DNA of 64,000 nt from Corylus avellana (GCF_901000735.1 NC_081541.1:8609055-8673054); one strand, 5' to 3'; positions 12,690 to 23,480 are shown, counted from the stretch's first letter. Translations and numbers: made by a program. The notes: generated from the letters alone by a model not told the origin.

Positions 12690-13654
12690 CTCTTCAGTCT
12701 GCGTTTTCCTCGCGTAAGCCTTTTTAGCCGAGTTGGACGATCCTACGCCAGCTATTCCTCCGAAAATAGTTTGGATTTCACCTACTACTCCTTGGTCTCG
12801 AAGTGCTCTCTACCAATAGCATCTCTCTATTAAACCTGAGCATGAAATCCTTCAGGGTCTCTTCCTTTCCCTAACGAAGGGATAGTAAGGAAGCTGGGTG
12901 CTTCTTCCTTTTCCGGGTCGCCAGGAATCGGCTTAAGAAAAGGCATCCGAGTTCTTTGAAATTATCTATTGACTTAGCGGGCAATCTGGCGAACCAATGG
13001 AGTTGCCAAGGTGAGGGGAAATATTTTGCATGCAATTTCATCCGAAGTTCTATGAAGGGAAAAATGAGTGCAGATGCTTTCCATATGTTCAGCGGGGTCA
13101 CCATTACTGTCATACTTGTCGACATGAGGCATCTTGACGTTGACTGGCAAGGGGAAGCCCAACACTCGAGCAATGAAGGGCAAATCGGTATTGTCCATAA
13201 GCTCTCCAACAATGCTTTTCTCCTCCTTGATAGCCAACTTGCGAGTTAGCTCCTCATACTTCTTATTGAAATCTTCCATATCAGCATTAACTTGGCTTCA
13301 TTCTGCCCATCATTGTGGTCATCTTGGCAGACCTCTCTGGGTTCTTCTGCTTGCGATGTTCCTCATTCTAGAAGTCGTATGATGGCTGGCATGAACTGAA
13401 CTCGCATCCTCTTCGCGATGCTGGTCGGCAATCAACTTTCCCCTGCGGATCTCTTCACGCTTCTTTGCCTGCCTTTCCTCGAGCTCTTGGTCCCTCCGGC
13501 TATTGTGGCCTTCAGCAACCGTGAGCCTTGTGGCGAGGTCTTCATTCTGTTTATTTAGGGCTTTCATAGATTCGGTCATCTGATTCATGAACTCGGCTAG
13601 ATTGGGAGCCGGCGCGTTGGAGGTGCCTGCTTGAGTGGAACAGGTGGTCACCAT
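12690..13654 (-). pseudogene. Ty3/gypsy gag remnant
   Basis: Three minus-strand segments in different frames read as plant gypsy Gag: 13654-13319 (N-terminal, coiled-coil-like, acidic/basic run with EELEERQAKKREEIRRGK-like residues), 13279-12980 (MPHVDKYDSNGDPAEHM, DEIACKIFPLTL) and 12990-12871 (WFARLPAKSIDNFKELGCLF). The pattern 'P-F/Y-DG/SNG-DP-x-HL/M...FPLTL...WF-LP-SI-F-EL' is the retrotransposon gag domain. A further segment to about 12690 keeps the IFGGIAGVGSSNSAKKAYAR-type region found after Gag. Frameshifts and stops separate the parts, and there is no protease-RT-integrase after it, so it is dead and 3'-truncated. Confidence 0.8.
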
Positions 13655-13713
13655 GTTGGATTAATGGATGGTCATAATTGATGAAAATCGAGTTCCCACA
13701 GATGGCGTCAAAA

Positions 13714-14270
13714 TGTTGATGCACAGTTTTGCTGGTGATGTGGCACACCTGTCGAGTCCGAGTCGACTAATACTCAAGAGATTTGACTGCACAACAAAGA
13801 AAAAGAGAAACATCGAAGAGATCGGGGTGAGTTAGCGGAGACACTCCGATGCCTAAGTTAGAATTTGAGAGAGAGAGGGAAAGTATAAGCAAGAGAGAGA
13901 GGGAAAGTACAAGCAATAAAGGAGAGTTTAAGAGCCAAGGTTGCGCTTACCCAAATGTTCTGCCTTTTATATGCATGAAGTAGTGGAAGTCCCCTAACCA
14001 ATGACTTACTCTTCCTTGAGTTTCTGCGATGCAATTACTAACAAGGGATTTGATTGGTTATCCTTACCGATCCTTACCGAGATCTTAGGGATTAAGATCG
14101 TAGAATTTGGTGGTTATATGTATCACTTGATTTGAATATTTGTATACAATCATTGGATAACATATATAATTTGTATTTAAAATTGATGTGATAGCTTTTG
14201 TATAGATAAGATCGCTTATCTATTAACAATTGTATCTCCCAAAATATCCGAGTTATCCTTACTACCGAGA
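13714..14270 (-). mobile_element. 5' LTR of the gypsy remnant, part 1 (interrupted)
   Basis: On the plus strand this starts TGTTGATGC at 13714. On the minus strand the LTR therefore ends GCATCAACA and is followed at once by TTTTGACGCCATCTGTGGGA, a decayed form of the primer-site/leader seen behind many plant gypsy 5' LTRs, and then by gag. At 14270 the LTR is broken by the insertion of the 14271-22839 element and continues at 22845. Confidence 0.75.
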
Positions 14271-16117
14271 TGTAACATCCCCAGTCCGTTAAGACTGAGT
14301 TTGCCACTTTTCTTCTTTTTCAACAAAAATTCTTGCAAAGATCTATAAGGTCTATCAGAGTACTTGATTTTAAAAGATACAATAAATGCGTAAAACATTA
14401 TTCAAGAGATTTTATTACAAGCGAAATTAGAAAACATTAAACTTTAGTTGCGGAATATCATATCATTACAATAACTTATATGAAAAGACTTTGAAAATTA
14501 ATAATTATTCCCACCCCATTCCGGCCTCCTATTCCAGCATCCTTTCTACCTGAAAACAAGAAATAAAACTGAATGAGCCCAAAGGGGGCCCAGCAAGTAA
14601 AATCCACAACCATAAATAGTTTTACTCCTTGTTCTCAGTTTTGAAAATCATTTTCGCAAATAAATATAATTCTAGCCATAATAATATCTGTATGTACGGT
14701 TGCATCTCCCGTAACATATACATACTATTACATCTAGTAATAGATCATCGTTGTAAATCATCTTTATAAATCATCATCATAATGCATCATTATAAATAAT
14801 CTTTGTAAATCATCATAGCATATCATCGTTGAAAATATAGTATCATTTTCTCATAATAGGGCCCATGTACACTATTACCCCTGTGCACGAGGGTTGCGGG
14901 TCCTTGTGACCATGGCACTGAACTGTGGCCACAGCCATGCCCGACCGTCAATTAACTCTTTCTTGGTGCACTCAACGGTCTAGTTGATGGAATACCACCT
15001 TCTGGCATAGCCTCCTTCAGTGGTTTCGCCTCCATCCGAGTATCGGTACCGAACTCTCATCTTATCTTATCTTGGGGCCAAAAATACTCTCCTCCATACA
15101 TGTGCCCTCATTTCATAAACATTTATCTCATCTCTTGTACTTTTCTTTGTACTTCTTTTGATGCATCTTAGGGCAACATGTAGGAGGGTTTATCATCATT
15201 TTTCTTTCTTATAATCATCATCATTTCTCAACTTTCTTTTTTTAAAATGGAAACTTTTCCAAATATAAACTTGTTATGCTTAAAAAGCCTTTAAAGAAAT
15301 ATAAACTTTCTAAATAATTCTTTTAGAAATCCTTCATGCATGCAACATAACTTCATAATCCGTAAATAAAATAATCATTTACAATTTACTAAAGAATGAA
15401 TAAATAGCATGACATGAAATAATTTTAGAAGGGGTAGTGAATTTACTTACCTCTAGACTGAAGCTAAAAGTGGTCTGAAGGAATCTAGTCGCTTCAATTT
15501 GACTAACACCACTAGTATATCTTTTGAAACTAATTTCTAAAGTCCGCTATCTCTTGTGTTCTTTCTTTCTTGTAGCGCTTTGTCTCGTCCTTTCTCTCTC
15601 TGTTCTGAGTAAACACTCTTAGAAAGAAGAAAGACCGAGTAAAAAGCGGAAGAATGAAGAATATGTGCAAGAGATGGGATAGGAGTAGTGAAATTGTGAA
15701 GGAGAAGAGCTCTATTTATAGGAGAAAATCAAAACTATTCTACCTTCAATTTACAATTATACTCTCATTTTACTGTTCCACCTACCCACTTAGTATACCT
15801 ACAATTGACTATTCTACATTCTTATTTAAAATTCTACCATCCTTATACCTACCATTGACTATTCTACATTTTTATTCAAAATTCTACCCTCTTTATACCT
15901 ATCATTAACTATTCTACCTTTACTATTCTACCTACCCATACAATTTTTCCTACCATTTACTATCCTATTATTTCACCAATTACCATTATTTAATTACCAC
16001 TCTCTGTAACACCATAAATTTCCCAAGAATTAAAATCTTTAGCTACAATGGATATTAAAATAACATCATTATCGAAATAATCTATTTAAATAGCTTTGAA
16101 AATTCTAGGGCGCTACA
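14271..16117 (-). repeat. 3' LTR (1847 bp) of the non-autonomous element
   Basis: On the minus strand it starts TGTAGCGCCCTAG and ends GATGTTACA. In place of the long array of the partner LTR it has a shorter, more diverged set of CTATTCTACC/ACCATTGAC-type repeats (15770-15950). Confidence 0.9.
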
Positions 16118-16160
16118 ATCTTCCCTCCTTATTGGAATTTCGTCCTCGAAATTAAAGCCT
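16118..16160 (-). other. Polypurine tract and pol-end-like motif
   Basis: Minus strand reads AATTTCGAGGACGAAATTCC then AATAAGGAGGGAAGAT directly before the 3' LTR. The purine run primes plus-strand synthesis in this family. The preceding block resembles the end of gypsy pol, suggesting derivation from an autonomous gypsy ancestor. Confidence 0.7.
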
Positions 16161-17723
16161 ATAAATTATCGTCCAATCTTCAAATTGAGTGTCTCAGATT
16201 TAAAATATTCTTTTCAATCCTTCATCAGAGCCTACTCTCTTTTATCATATTGAAATTCCATCTCCTTCTTCTAGGAGTAAATCTTATTCACAGTCTAAAG
16301 TTTCGATTTCTGCAATCATTCACCAGTTCACACTAAAATCTTACTTCAAAATCTTTTCCATTTTTTTTTCCAACCTCAATAACAACAAACAAATTATTCA
16401 TCAACAGTCTACAGTCAAGGTTTAAACATCAAATTAATAAATCATGTGATCAATAGTCTATACCTCCAAACATCATAGTCCTCCTTGCAAGCCTGCAATA
16501 ATTTTCTCAATCTAATTTAATCAATCTAATCAAAAAGGTGTAAAAATCATCCATGCCTATATTTTCTTTAGTATCTCTGTATTCCAACTCATGCATACGG
16601 AATTTTAATATGATGCTCTAATAATTATTAACTTCTCACCATCATAAACCTGTAAAAGTAAATAGCACCAACATTCTACAGTTTATATTTTCCAAAAACA
16701 TTATTACATGAATATACCTCAGAAATGACATCATAATTCGATTCATTCTAAATACACAACCGTTTCTATTTTCTCATCCCAACTTTTGTGTTGATGCTAC
16801 AATATCAGCGAAAATCTTTCAGTACTACATCTTTACTTGATAAATCATAACTCAACAATAGAAACTCGTAATTATGATTTCAACTCAAACGAAATACACG
16901 ATTACATCAAATGTAAGATTCTCATCCATTCTTGACTAATACATATTGTGCTTGCTGCGTTCTAGAGATGAAATTGATAAGCAAGCAAAGTAGGATATGG
17001 GTAAGTTTCCAAGCTGGATGTTCCAAAGTACACATGCTATAATTTCTCTCCCTTGGGTCTTGCAAGGTCAAGAAGAGAAAAGAGAGAAAGATAGTCCTGT
17101 TGCTTTCTAGAAATGAAGATTTGAAAAGCATTTCAGGACATGGCATGTATGTGAGACTTTCAAAATACCCACATCGGATGCTCTCTCTCTTCTGTCATTT
17201 ACGAAGACTTGAGAAGAAAAGAGAGATATTTAGCCTGAGAAGCATGATCAAGGATAATCTTGCTTCCTCAGGACATGATCAACGATAATCTTGCTTCAAT
17301 GGTTTACTACTGAGAGTATAAGGTGTTGGGTTTGTGAATCAAATCGTGAGGCTGCATTTTTCTCTTGAGGATACGCTCAACTAGGAGAAAAGTCGAGCTT
17401 TCATTGTATGGAAGGCTATTAACAGAAGATTTCAGGCGAAGGGGTATGATCAGAAGGCATGTGTTGCAATGGAGAAAGAGGTGGGAATTTATAGGAAAGA
17501 TTTCTGGTAATGAACGAGCGCGTGGTGCGCGTTGGCATGACAATTCATTCAGTTGCCCACGCATGGTATTTGAAGTCGTTGATTGAACAGTGGGTTTGAA
17601 AAATGAGCTCAGTCGAATTTATGACAGGAGACAAGATCCTACTTCCACGGATCTTTTGACAAAATTTCCATCGCGGCCCGAGGTCGCCTAACGCTTTGTT
17701 GTTTACTGTTTATTTCACCTGAA
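16161..17723. other. Interior of the LTR element, left part, non-coding
   Basis: No Gag-Pol motif on the minus strand. Short frames at 16922-17146 and 17307-17564 (minus) and their plus-strand shadows have no recognisable family. Two copies of a short motif, GCTTCCTCAGGACATGATCA and CAGGACATGATCAACGATAA-like sequence, occur at 17245-17300. This is upstream of the antisense ORF and may hold its promoter. Confidence 0.5.
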
Positions 17724-18533
17724 GTGAAAAATTCCTTTAAAGCCACTCGTCTGCTGCTTCCAGAAACTTCACAAAAATTTCTTCAGTTCCTAACGCTTAG
17801 TCTCTTCTCAGTACTTCATCTCTCCCAATTTCTTCGTATTCTCAACTATTTTTTCCTTACTCTCCTAAATATGGGAGTATCATCATCATCCGTTAACAAC
17901 CTCGATTTGAATGTTGCTCCTGCAGCACAACCCATTGTTATGCCTGACGTGCAACCGGAGGTGCCTGTTGTTCCCCCTGAAGTGTCTGCTATTCATCCCG
18001 TCGTACCTGTTACACACCCTAATGAACCTGCTGCATATCCTAACGTATGGCAGCCAACTTTTGTCTTTGACAATCGTCCTATCACTATTCACGATTCTGT
18101 CATGCTCCATGATTCTACTGCTGTAGCAGTGGCCAAAGGTTTCGTAATTCCACGGGATCAAACGTTCTTAGCTGATAGGTCGGATACTGATGCTATTAAT
18201 AACTCATTGGCATTCAGTATCCAAGGTGCTGCTTCAGTTTCTGACATGGCACAACGTTTGAGTGCCAGAAATGTTGAGCTGAAAGTCTCAAGAAACCAAA
18301 TCGGGGTCTTACAGCGACTGCTCAAATACTACAAACGAAAACACGTGGATTTGAAGCAGGAGAATACTCAGCTGAAAAAGATGATGTTATCCTACGCAGA
18401 ATACTTGGGACCAAAGATGCTAGAAATGGAGAAGAATACCGAACGTCTCCAGCGACAGCACGAAAAACTCCGGGTCGATGTTCAGGGGTGTTGCAAGTCT
18501 CTCCGCACACGCTCTAGTCAGGTACCTCATTAG
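17724..18533 (+). CDS. Unknown coiled-coil protein encoded antisense inside the LTR element
   Basis: An uninterrupted plus-strand frame of 269 codons, opposite to the element's own direction. The most likely start is the ATG at 17871 (220 aa, MGVSSSSVNNLDLNVAPAAQ); the 49 codons before it look like hydrophobic untranslated leader. Numbered from there: residues 12-17 are DLNVAP, matching the plant EAR repression motif DLNxxP. Residues about 20-55 are rich in P and V. About 115-205 are charged and leucine-spaced, likely a coiled coil (QRLSARNVELKVSRNQIGVL onward). No catalytic motif is seen and I do not recognise the family. Antisense ORFs in large plant LTR elements are known. It could also be a captured host fragment. 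That it is translated is inference from length and protein-like composition only. Confidence 0.5.
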   Translation: MKNSFKATRLLLPETSQKFLQFLTLSLFSVLHLSQFLRILNYFFLTLLNMGVSSSSVNNLDLNVAPAAQPIVMPDVQPEVPVVPPEVSAIHPVVPVTHPNEPAAYPNVWQPTFVFDNRPITIHDSVMLHDSTAVAVAKGFVIPRDQTFLADRSDTDAINNSLAFSIQGAASVSDMAQRLSARNVELKVSRNQIGVLQRLLKYYKRKHVDLKQENTQLKKMMLSYAEYLGPKMLEMEKNTERLQRQHEKLRVDVQGCCKSLRTRSSQVPH

Positions 18534-18537
18534 AAAT

Positions 18538-18687
18538 AAATATTCTCTTTGATAATTCAATTATATAAATATATACGATTCTGCTCATACTAGGTTTTCT
18601 CTATGCAGAAATAATTTTCCTGGAGCAGCTCTGAGGAATCATCTGCTCATCATTACCACGTGTCTCTTTATGCAACAAATTCTCTTC

Positions 18688-18718
<31 letters not shown>

Positions 18719-19143
18719 GATGGACACTGGTATGTAATAATATAAGGAGCTTGTTCTCCAAACATTTCTTTTCGTAATCATTCAGTACTCATTTAATATT
18801 CATTATGAAATCATTCTGTCATTGTAATAACTTCCTTTAAACAAACAATCTGTTTAGCAAGTTAATCACTCAATAAAACATCTAAGTATGCACCATCACA
18901 TGTTATCAACCTCTAAAATACTTTAATATCATTGAACATATATCTTATAAGAGAAATTTAGATCATGTCACTATATTATATCACTGTATCATATTGTCTT
19001 TCAACTCTTACCTTTATGCTTCAATTTACGTCAAGAATAATAATCCATTATCTTTACTTTGTAAAAGAAAATTATATCAAAAGCTTTGGCATGTAACTAA
19101 AATTTCTCATAATTTCATATCCACTAATGCCTCAAAATTTAAA
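18538..19143. repeat. 606-bp repeat, copy A, ending at the N gap
   Basis: Identical to 19244-19849 but for a handful of single-base differences seen by eye and no net length change, including a long poly-T. Ends exactly at the first N. Confidence 0.9.
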
Positions 19144-19243
19144 NNNNNNNNNNNNNNNNNNNNNNNNNNNNNNNNNNNNNNNNNNNNNNNNNNNNNNNNN
19201 NNNNNNNNNNNNNNNNNNNNNNNNNNNNNNNNNNNNNNNNNNN
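19144..19243. other. Assembly gap (100 N)
   Basis: Exactly 100 N, the usual placeholder for a gap of unknown size. The flanks are the two copies of one 606-bp sequence. Confidence 0.99.
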
Positions 19244-19393
19244 AAATATTCTCTTTGATAATTCAATTATATAAATATATACGATTCTGCTCATACTAGG
19301 TTTTCTCTATGCAGAAATAATTTTTCTGGAGCAGCTCTGAGGAATCATCTGCTCATCATTACCACGTGTCTCTTTATGCAACAAATTCTCTTC

Positions 19394-19424
<31 letters not shown>

Positions 19425-19849
19425 GATGGACACTGGTATGTAATAATATAAGGAGCTTGTTCTCCAAACATTTCTTTTCGTAATCATTCAGTACTCATTT
19501 AATATTCATTATGAAATCATTCTGTCATTGTAATAACTTCCTTTAAACAAACAATCTGTTTAGCAAGTTAATCACTCAATAAAACATCTAAGTATGCACC
19601 ATCACATGTTATCAACCTCTAAAATACCTTAATATCATTGAACATATATCTTATAAGAGAAATTTAGATCATGTCACTATATTATATCACTGTATCATAT
19701 TGTCTTTCAACTCTTACCTTTATGCTTCAATTTACCTCAAGAATAATAATCCATTATCTTTACTTAGTAAAAGAAAATTATATCAAAAGCTTTTGCATGT
19801 AACTAAAATTTCTCATAATTTCATATCCACTAATGCCTCAAAATTTAAA
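19244..19849. repeat. 606-bp repeat, copy B, starting at the N gap
   Basis: Starts at the first base after the gap (AAATATTCTCTTTG) and matches copy A to its last base (AAAATTTAAA). See the finding on a likely unmerged contig overlap. Confidence 0.9.
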
Positions 19850-20795
19850 TATTATCCACAACCTAGGAGCATCAATTCATCCTCAAAACTTTAAGCATCA
19901 CTTCAATATAATTTACCTCAATTACAGAAAACCTAGCACCTCAAATTCTAAGAATCACCCCAAAGATTTCATGAATTGTACCTTAAAGTCATCACAATCA
20001 TTTGAAAATATCAAAATCCTTAAACCACAACTTTATATATCAAAATATCTTATAGATTCTAGGGTATACCTCATTTGCATTTATCCCTGCAATACTTAGG
20101 CATTCACTTCATGCCACTACGTAATCCTTATTCATCAATCCATATATTATAACATCAATCATAGTATCATTATTGTCATCGATCAAACCTTAGCCATTAC
20201 CAAAAACTCATATAAACTCTTATATCATTAATTCAGTTCAAGAATCATTTCACAATCGACATCCATAAGACCATTCGTTACTAAGTCACTTACACCATTT
20301 GTCTCACAACCTAAATCAATAAAACCATTTTGTCACCAAATTAATTTCACAAATTATCTCGCAACCCAAATCTATAAAATCATCATACGATTTTTAAATC
20401 ATGATCAATAATCTTTTCTAAATCCTCGAGACACCTTAAAATATACCCTTATCAATCGATACTCTAGAAAACTGCCGCAAATCCAAATAGGCAGATACTA
20501 TAGATCACAACCTATCTATAAAATAAAATTCATCTCCGTCATTAACATGATCACAATAATAAAATCCTCCAAATTAATCACACTAAGATGATTTTTGTTT
20601 TTTTTTGTTTTTTTTTTTTTTTTAACAAAAAAATTAACCATTAGAAAAATGCTCATGCATCATTTATTAGAGACCACACAACAATGCACACTCTACTTGG
20701 CCGGAATGTGGCTTCTCATTAACCCCCCAAATTTTTTTGTTTTGTTTGTTTTTTTTTTTTTTTTTTGAAAAGTCTGCCAGAACCTTATAACCTTT
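19850..20795. other. Interior of the LTR element, right part, non-coding
   Basis: AT-rich; no Gag frame follows the primer site as would be expected in an autonomous element. Poly-T runs at about 20605-20625 and 20748-20766. Confidence 0.6.
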
Positions 20796-20807
20796 GCTCT
20801 GATACCA
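20796..20807 (-). other. Primer binding site (initiator tRNA-Met type)
   Basis: Minus strand TGGTATCAGAGC, four bases inside the 5' LTR; the standard PBS of many plant LTR elements. It fixes the element's orientation. Confidence 0.85.
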
Positions 20808-20811
20808 AAAT

Positions 20812-22839
20812 TGTAACATCCCCAGCCCGTTAAGGCTGAGTTTGCCACTTTTCTTCTTTTACAACAAAAGTTTTTGCAAAGATCTATAAGGTCTATCAGA
20901 GTACTTGATTTTAAAAGATACAATAAATGCGTAAAACATTTTTTTCAAGAGATTTTATTACAAGCGGAATTAGAAAACATTAAACGTTAGTTGCGGAATA
21001 TCATATCATTACAATAACTTATATGAAAAGACTTTGAAAATTAATAATTATTCCCACCCCATTCCGGCCTCCTATTCCAGCATCCTTTCTACCTGAAAAC
21101 AAGAAATAAAACTGAATGAGCCCAAAGGGGGCCCAGCAAGTAACATCCACGACCATAAATATTTTTACTCCTTGTTCTCAGTTTTGAAAATCATTTTCGC
21201 AAATAAATATAATTCTAGCCATAATAATATCTGTATGTACGGTTGCATCTCCCGTAACATATACATACTATTACATCTAGTAATAGATCATCGTTGTAAA
21301 TCATCTTTATAAATCATCATCATAATGCATCATTATAAATACTCTTTGTAAATCATCTTAGCATATCTTCGTTGAAAATATAGTATCATTTTCTCATAAT
21401 AAGGCCCATGTACACTATTACCCCTGTGCACGAGGGTTGCGAGTCCTGTGACCATGGCACTGAACTGTGGCCACAGCCATGCCCGACCGTCAATTAACTC
21501 TTTCTTGGTGCACTCAACGGTCTAGTTGATGGAATACCACCTTCTGGCATAGCCTCCTTCAGTGGTTTCGCCTCCATCCGAGTATCGGTACCGAACTCTC
21601 ATCTTATCTTATCTTGGGGCCAAAAATACTTTCCTCCATACATGTGCCCTCATTTCATAAACATTTATCTCATCTCTTGTATTTTTCTTTGTACTTCTTT
21701 TGATGCATCTTAGGGCAACATGTAGGAGGGTTTATCATCTTTTTTTCTTTCTTATAATCATCATCATTTCTCAACTTTCTTTTCTTAAAATGAAAACTTT
21801 TCCAAATATAAACTTGTTGTGCTTAGAAAGCATTTAAACAAATAGAAACTTTCTAGATAATTCTTTTAGAAATCCTTCATGCATGCAACATAACTTCATA
21901 ATACGTAAATAAAATAATCATTTACAATTTAATACAAGAATATATAAATAGCATGACATGAAGTAACTTTAGAAGGGGTAGTGAATTTACTTACCTCTAG
22001 ACTGAAGCTAAAAGTGGTATGAAGGAATCTAGTTGCTCCAATATGACTAACACCACTAGTATATCTTTTGAAACTAATTTCTAAAGTCCTCTATCTCTTG
22101 TGTTCTTTCTTTCTTGTAGCGCTTGGTCTCGCCCTTTCTCTCTCTGTTCTGAGTAAACACTCTTAGAAAGAAGAAAGACCGAGTAAAAAGCGGAAGAAGG
22201 AAGAATATATGCAAGAGATGGGAGATGAGATGAGTGGTGAAAATTCTGAAGGAGAAGAGCTCTATTTATAGGAGAAAATCAAATACTATTCCACCAACCC
22301 TACACTATTCCACCAACCCTACACTATTCCACCAACCCTATACTATTCCACCAACCCTACACTATTCCACCAACCCTATACTATTCTACCTTCAATTTAC
22401 AATTATACCCTCATTCTATCTTCAATTTACAATTATACCCTCATTTTACTATTTCACCAACCCTATACTATTTCACCAATCCTATACTATTTCACCAACC
22501 CTATACTATTCTACCTTCAATTTACAATTATACCCTCATTCTATCTTCAATTTACAATTATACCCTCATTTTACTATTTCACCAACCCTATACTATTTCA
22601 CCAACCCTATACTATTCTACCTTCAATTTACAATTATACCCTCATTCTATCTTCAATTTACAATTATACCCTCATTTTACTATTCCACCAACCCTATACT
22701 ATTTCACCAATTACCATTCTCTAATTACCACTCTCATAAATTTCCCAAGAATTAAAATCCTTAGCTACAATGGATATTAAAATAACATCATTATCAAAAT
22801 AATCTATTTAAATAGCTTTGAAAATTCTGGGACACTACA
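20812..22839 (-). repeat. 5' LTR (2028 bp) of the non-autonomous element
   Basis: Closely matches the other LTR through nearly all of its length by eye, e.g. the AACATCCCCAG start block and the GAGTATCGGTACCGAACTC block. It is longer because of an expanded tandem array (22282-22700). On the minus strand it starts TGTAGTGTCCCAG and ends GGGATGTTACA. Confidence 0.9.
22282..22700. repeat. Tandem array in the 5' LTR
   Basis: First about six copies of a 17-bp unit ACTATTCCACCAACCCT, then a higher-order repeat of about 120 bp: CTATTTCACCAACCCTATA units alternating with CTTCAATTTACAATTATACC pairs, seen about three times. This array gives an open frame of 173 codons at 22234-22755 which is repeat-driven, not a gene. 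Confidence 0.9.
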
Positions 22840-22844
22840 CGAGA

Positions 22845-23008
22845 CCTGTGCATAAAGGGTCTCGGATCTGAAGGTCTCGGATATGAAGGTCTCGGAAGTC
22901 GGGGTTTCGGGCCTGATTACCCAAAACCTTACTAGGCTTGGACCTTTCCATGCTTAGATTGGGCCCGAGGATTGCCATGAATTTAATGGGTTGATCTATG
23001 ACCCAACA
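22845..23008 (-). mobile_element. 5' LTR of the gypsy remnant, part 2
   Basis: After the CGAGA target duplication the interrupted LTR goes on and ends GACCCAACA at 23008; on the minus strand it begins TGTTGGGTCATAGATCAACC, a typical plant gypsy LTR start. Joined with 13714-14270 the LTR is about 721 bp, bounded by TG...CA. It contains short direct repeats of the type AAGGTCTCGGA (22862-22900). Confidence 0.7.
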
Positions 23009-23010
23009 AA

Positions 23011-23085
23011 CATGAAGAAACCCAAATCTAGCAAATCTAACAAATCAAGAAGTACATGAAGGAACCCAAATCTAGCAAATCTAAA
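23011..23085. repeat. Short direct repeat, two copies
   Basis: ACATGAAGAAACCCAAATCT... and ACATGAAGGAACCCAAATCT..., each followed by AGCAAATCTAA, about 44 bp apart (23009-23040, 23053-23083), next to the LTR end. Confidence 0.7.
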
Positions 23086-23153
23086 CTTACAAAAAAATGT
23101 AGGCAAATATATTGGCTTCATCTTCATGTACATTCTTCCTTCTGAATTCTTTC

Positions 23154-23480
23154 TCAAAGAGCTGGTTTTCTGGAGCCAGAATTCCTTTTTGATTTTCGAT
23201 GAATCACCCGTCTAAATAAAAAGCAAGTAAAACTATAAGCAATCAGTAATAGGAATACATCAAATGAAATATCAATTTAAAAAGTAAAAATAATTAGTTA
23301 CCCAATGGGGTGGGACGAAATGTGATGTTGTTCTATTGTATTCTTATCTTTGAAATAATTTGCGCACATTGAACATGGGATTCGATAGCTCCTATGGGCG
23401 GCCTTATTGTGGCTTGTGAAGCCACCCATAGTTTCAAATCGCTTCCTGCAATGATAGCAATAAGCCTGCTTAGAAGCCAT
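23154..23480 (-). CDS. Small two-finger C2H2 zinc-finger protein (candidate two-exon gene)
   Basis: Exon 1 (23480-23302) encodes MASKQAYCYHCRKRFETMGG onward, with two classical fingers: C-X2-C-X12-H-X4-H at residues about 8-29 and again at 36-57. The frame runs into a stop just past a plausible donor (ATTGG|GTAACT). Splicing to an acceptor at TTATTTAG|A (exon 2, 23211-23154) keeps the frame and adds a basic tail ending KSKRNSGSRKPAL, 78 aa in all. Unspliced, it would be 60 aa. A TATA-like run (about 23551-23572) lies 70-90 bp upstream of the ATG. The fingers lack the QALGGH motif of the common plant C2H2 class; MGGFTSH occupies the matching place. Domain visible; expression and exon 2 are inference. 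It may be a fragment of a larger gene or a transposon passenger. Confidence 0.45.

Larger units (their letters stand above)
14271..22839 (-). mobile_element. Complete non-autonomous LTR retrotransposon (LARD-like) with antisense ORF
   Basis: Two long direct repeats bound the element (14271-16117 and 20812-22839). Each is TG...CA on both strands, and a perfect 5-bp target duplication CGAGA flanks it (14266-14270, 22840-22844). Orientation is minus: next to the right LTR the minus strand reads TGGTATCAGAGC (20807-20796), the usual initiator-tRNA-Met primer site, four bases from the LTR. Next to the left LTR it reads GAGGACGAAATTCC...AAGGAGGGAAGAT, a polypurine tract preceded by the end motif common after plant gypsy pol. 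The 4.7-kb interior has no gag, protease, RT, RNase H or integrase frame, so mobility would need helper proteins. It sits in the LTR of an older gypsy element. Confidence 0.9.

Noticed and set aside
22282..22700. CRISPR-like regular repeat
   Set aside because: Units are tandem without unique spacers, inside an LTR, in a plant nuclear sequence.
22234..22755. 173-codon open frame
   Set aside because: It is the translation of the LTR tandem array (FHQPYTIPPT-type repeats); low-complexity and not shared with the sister LTR.
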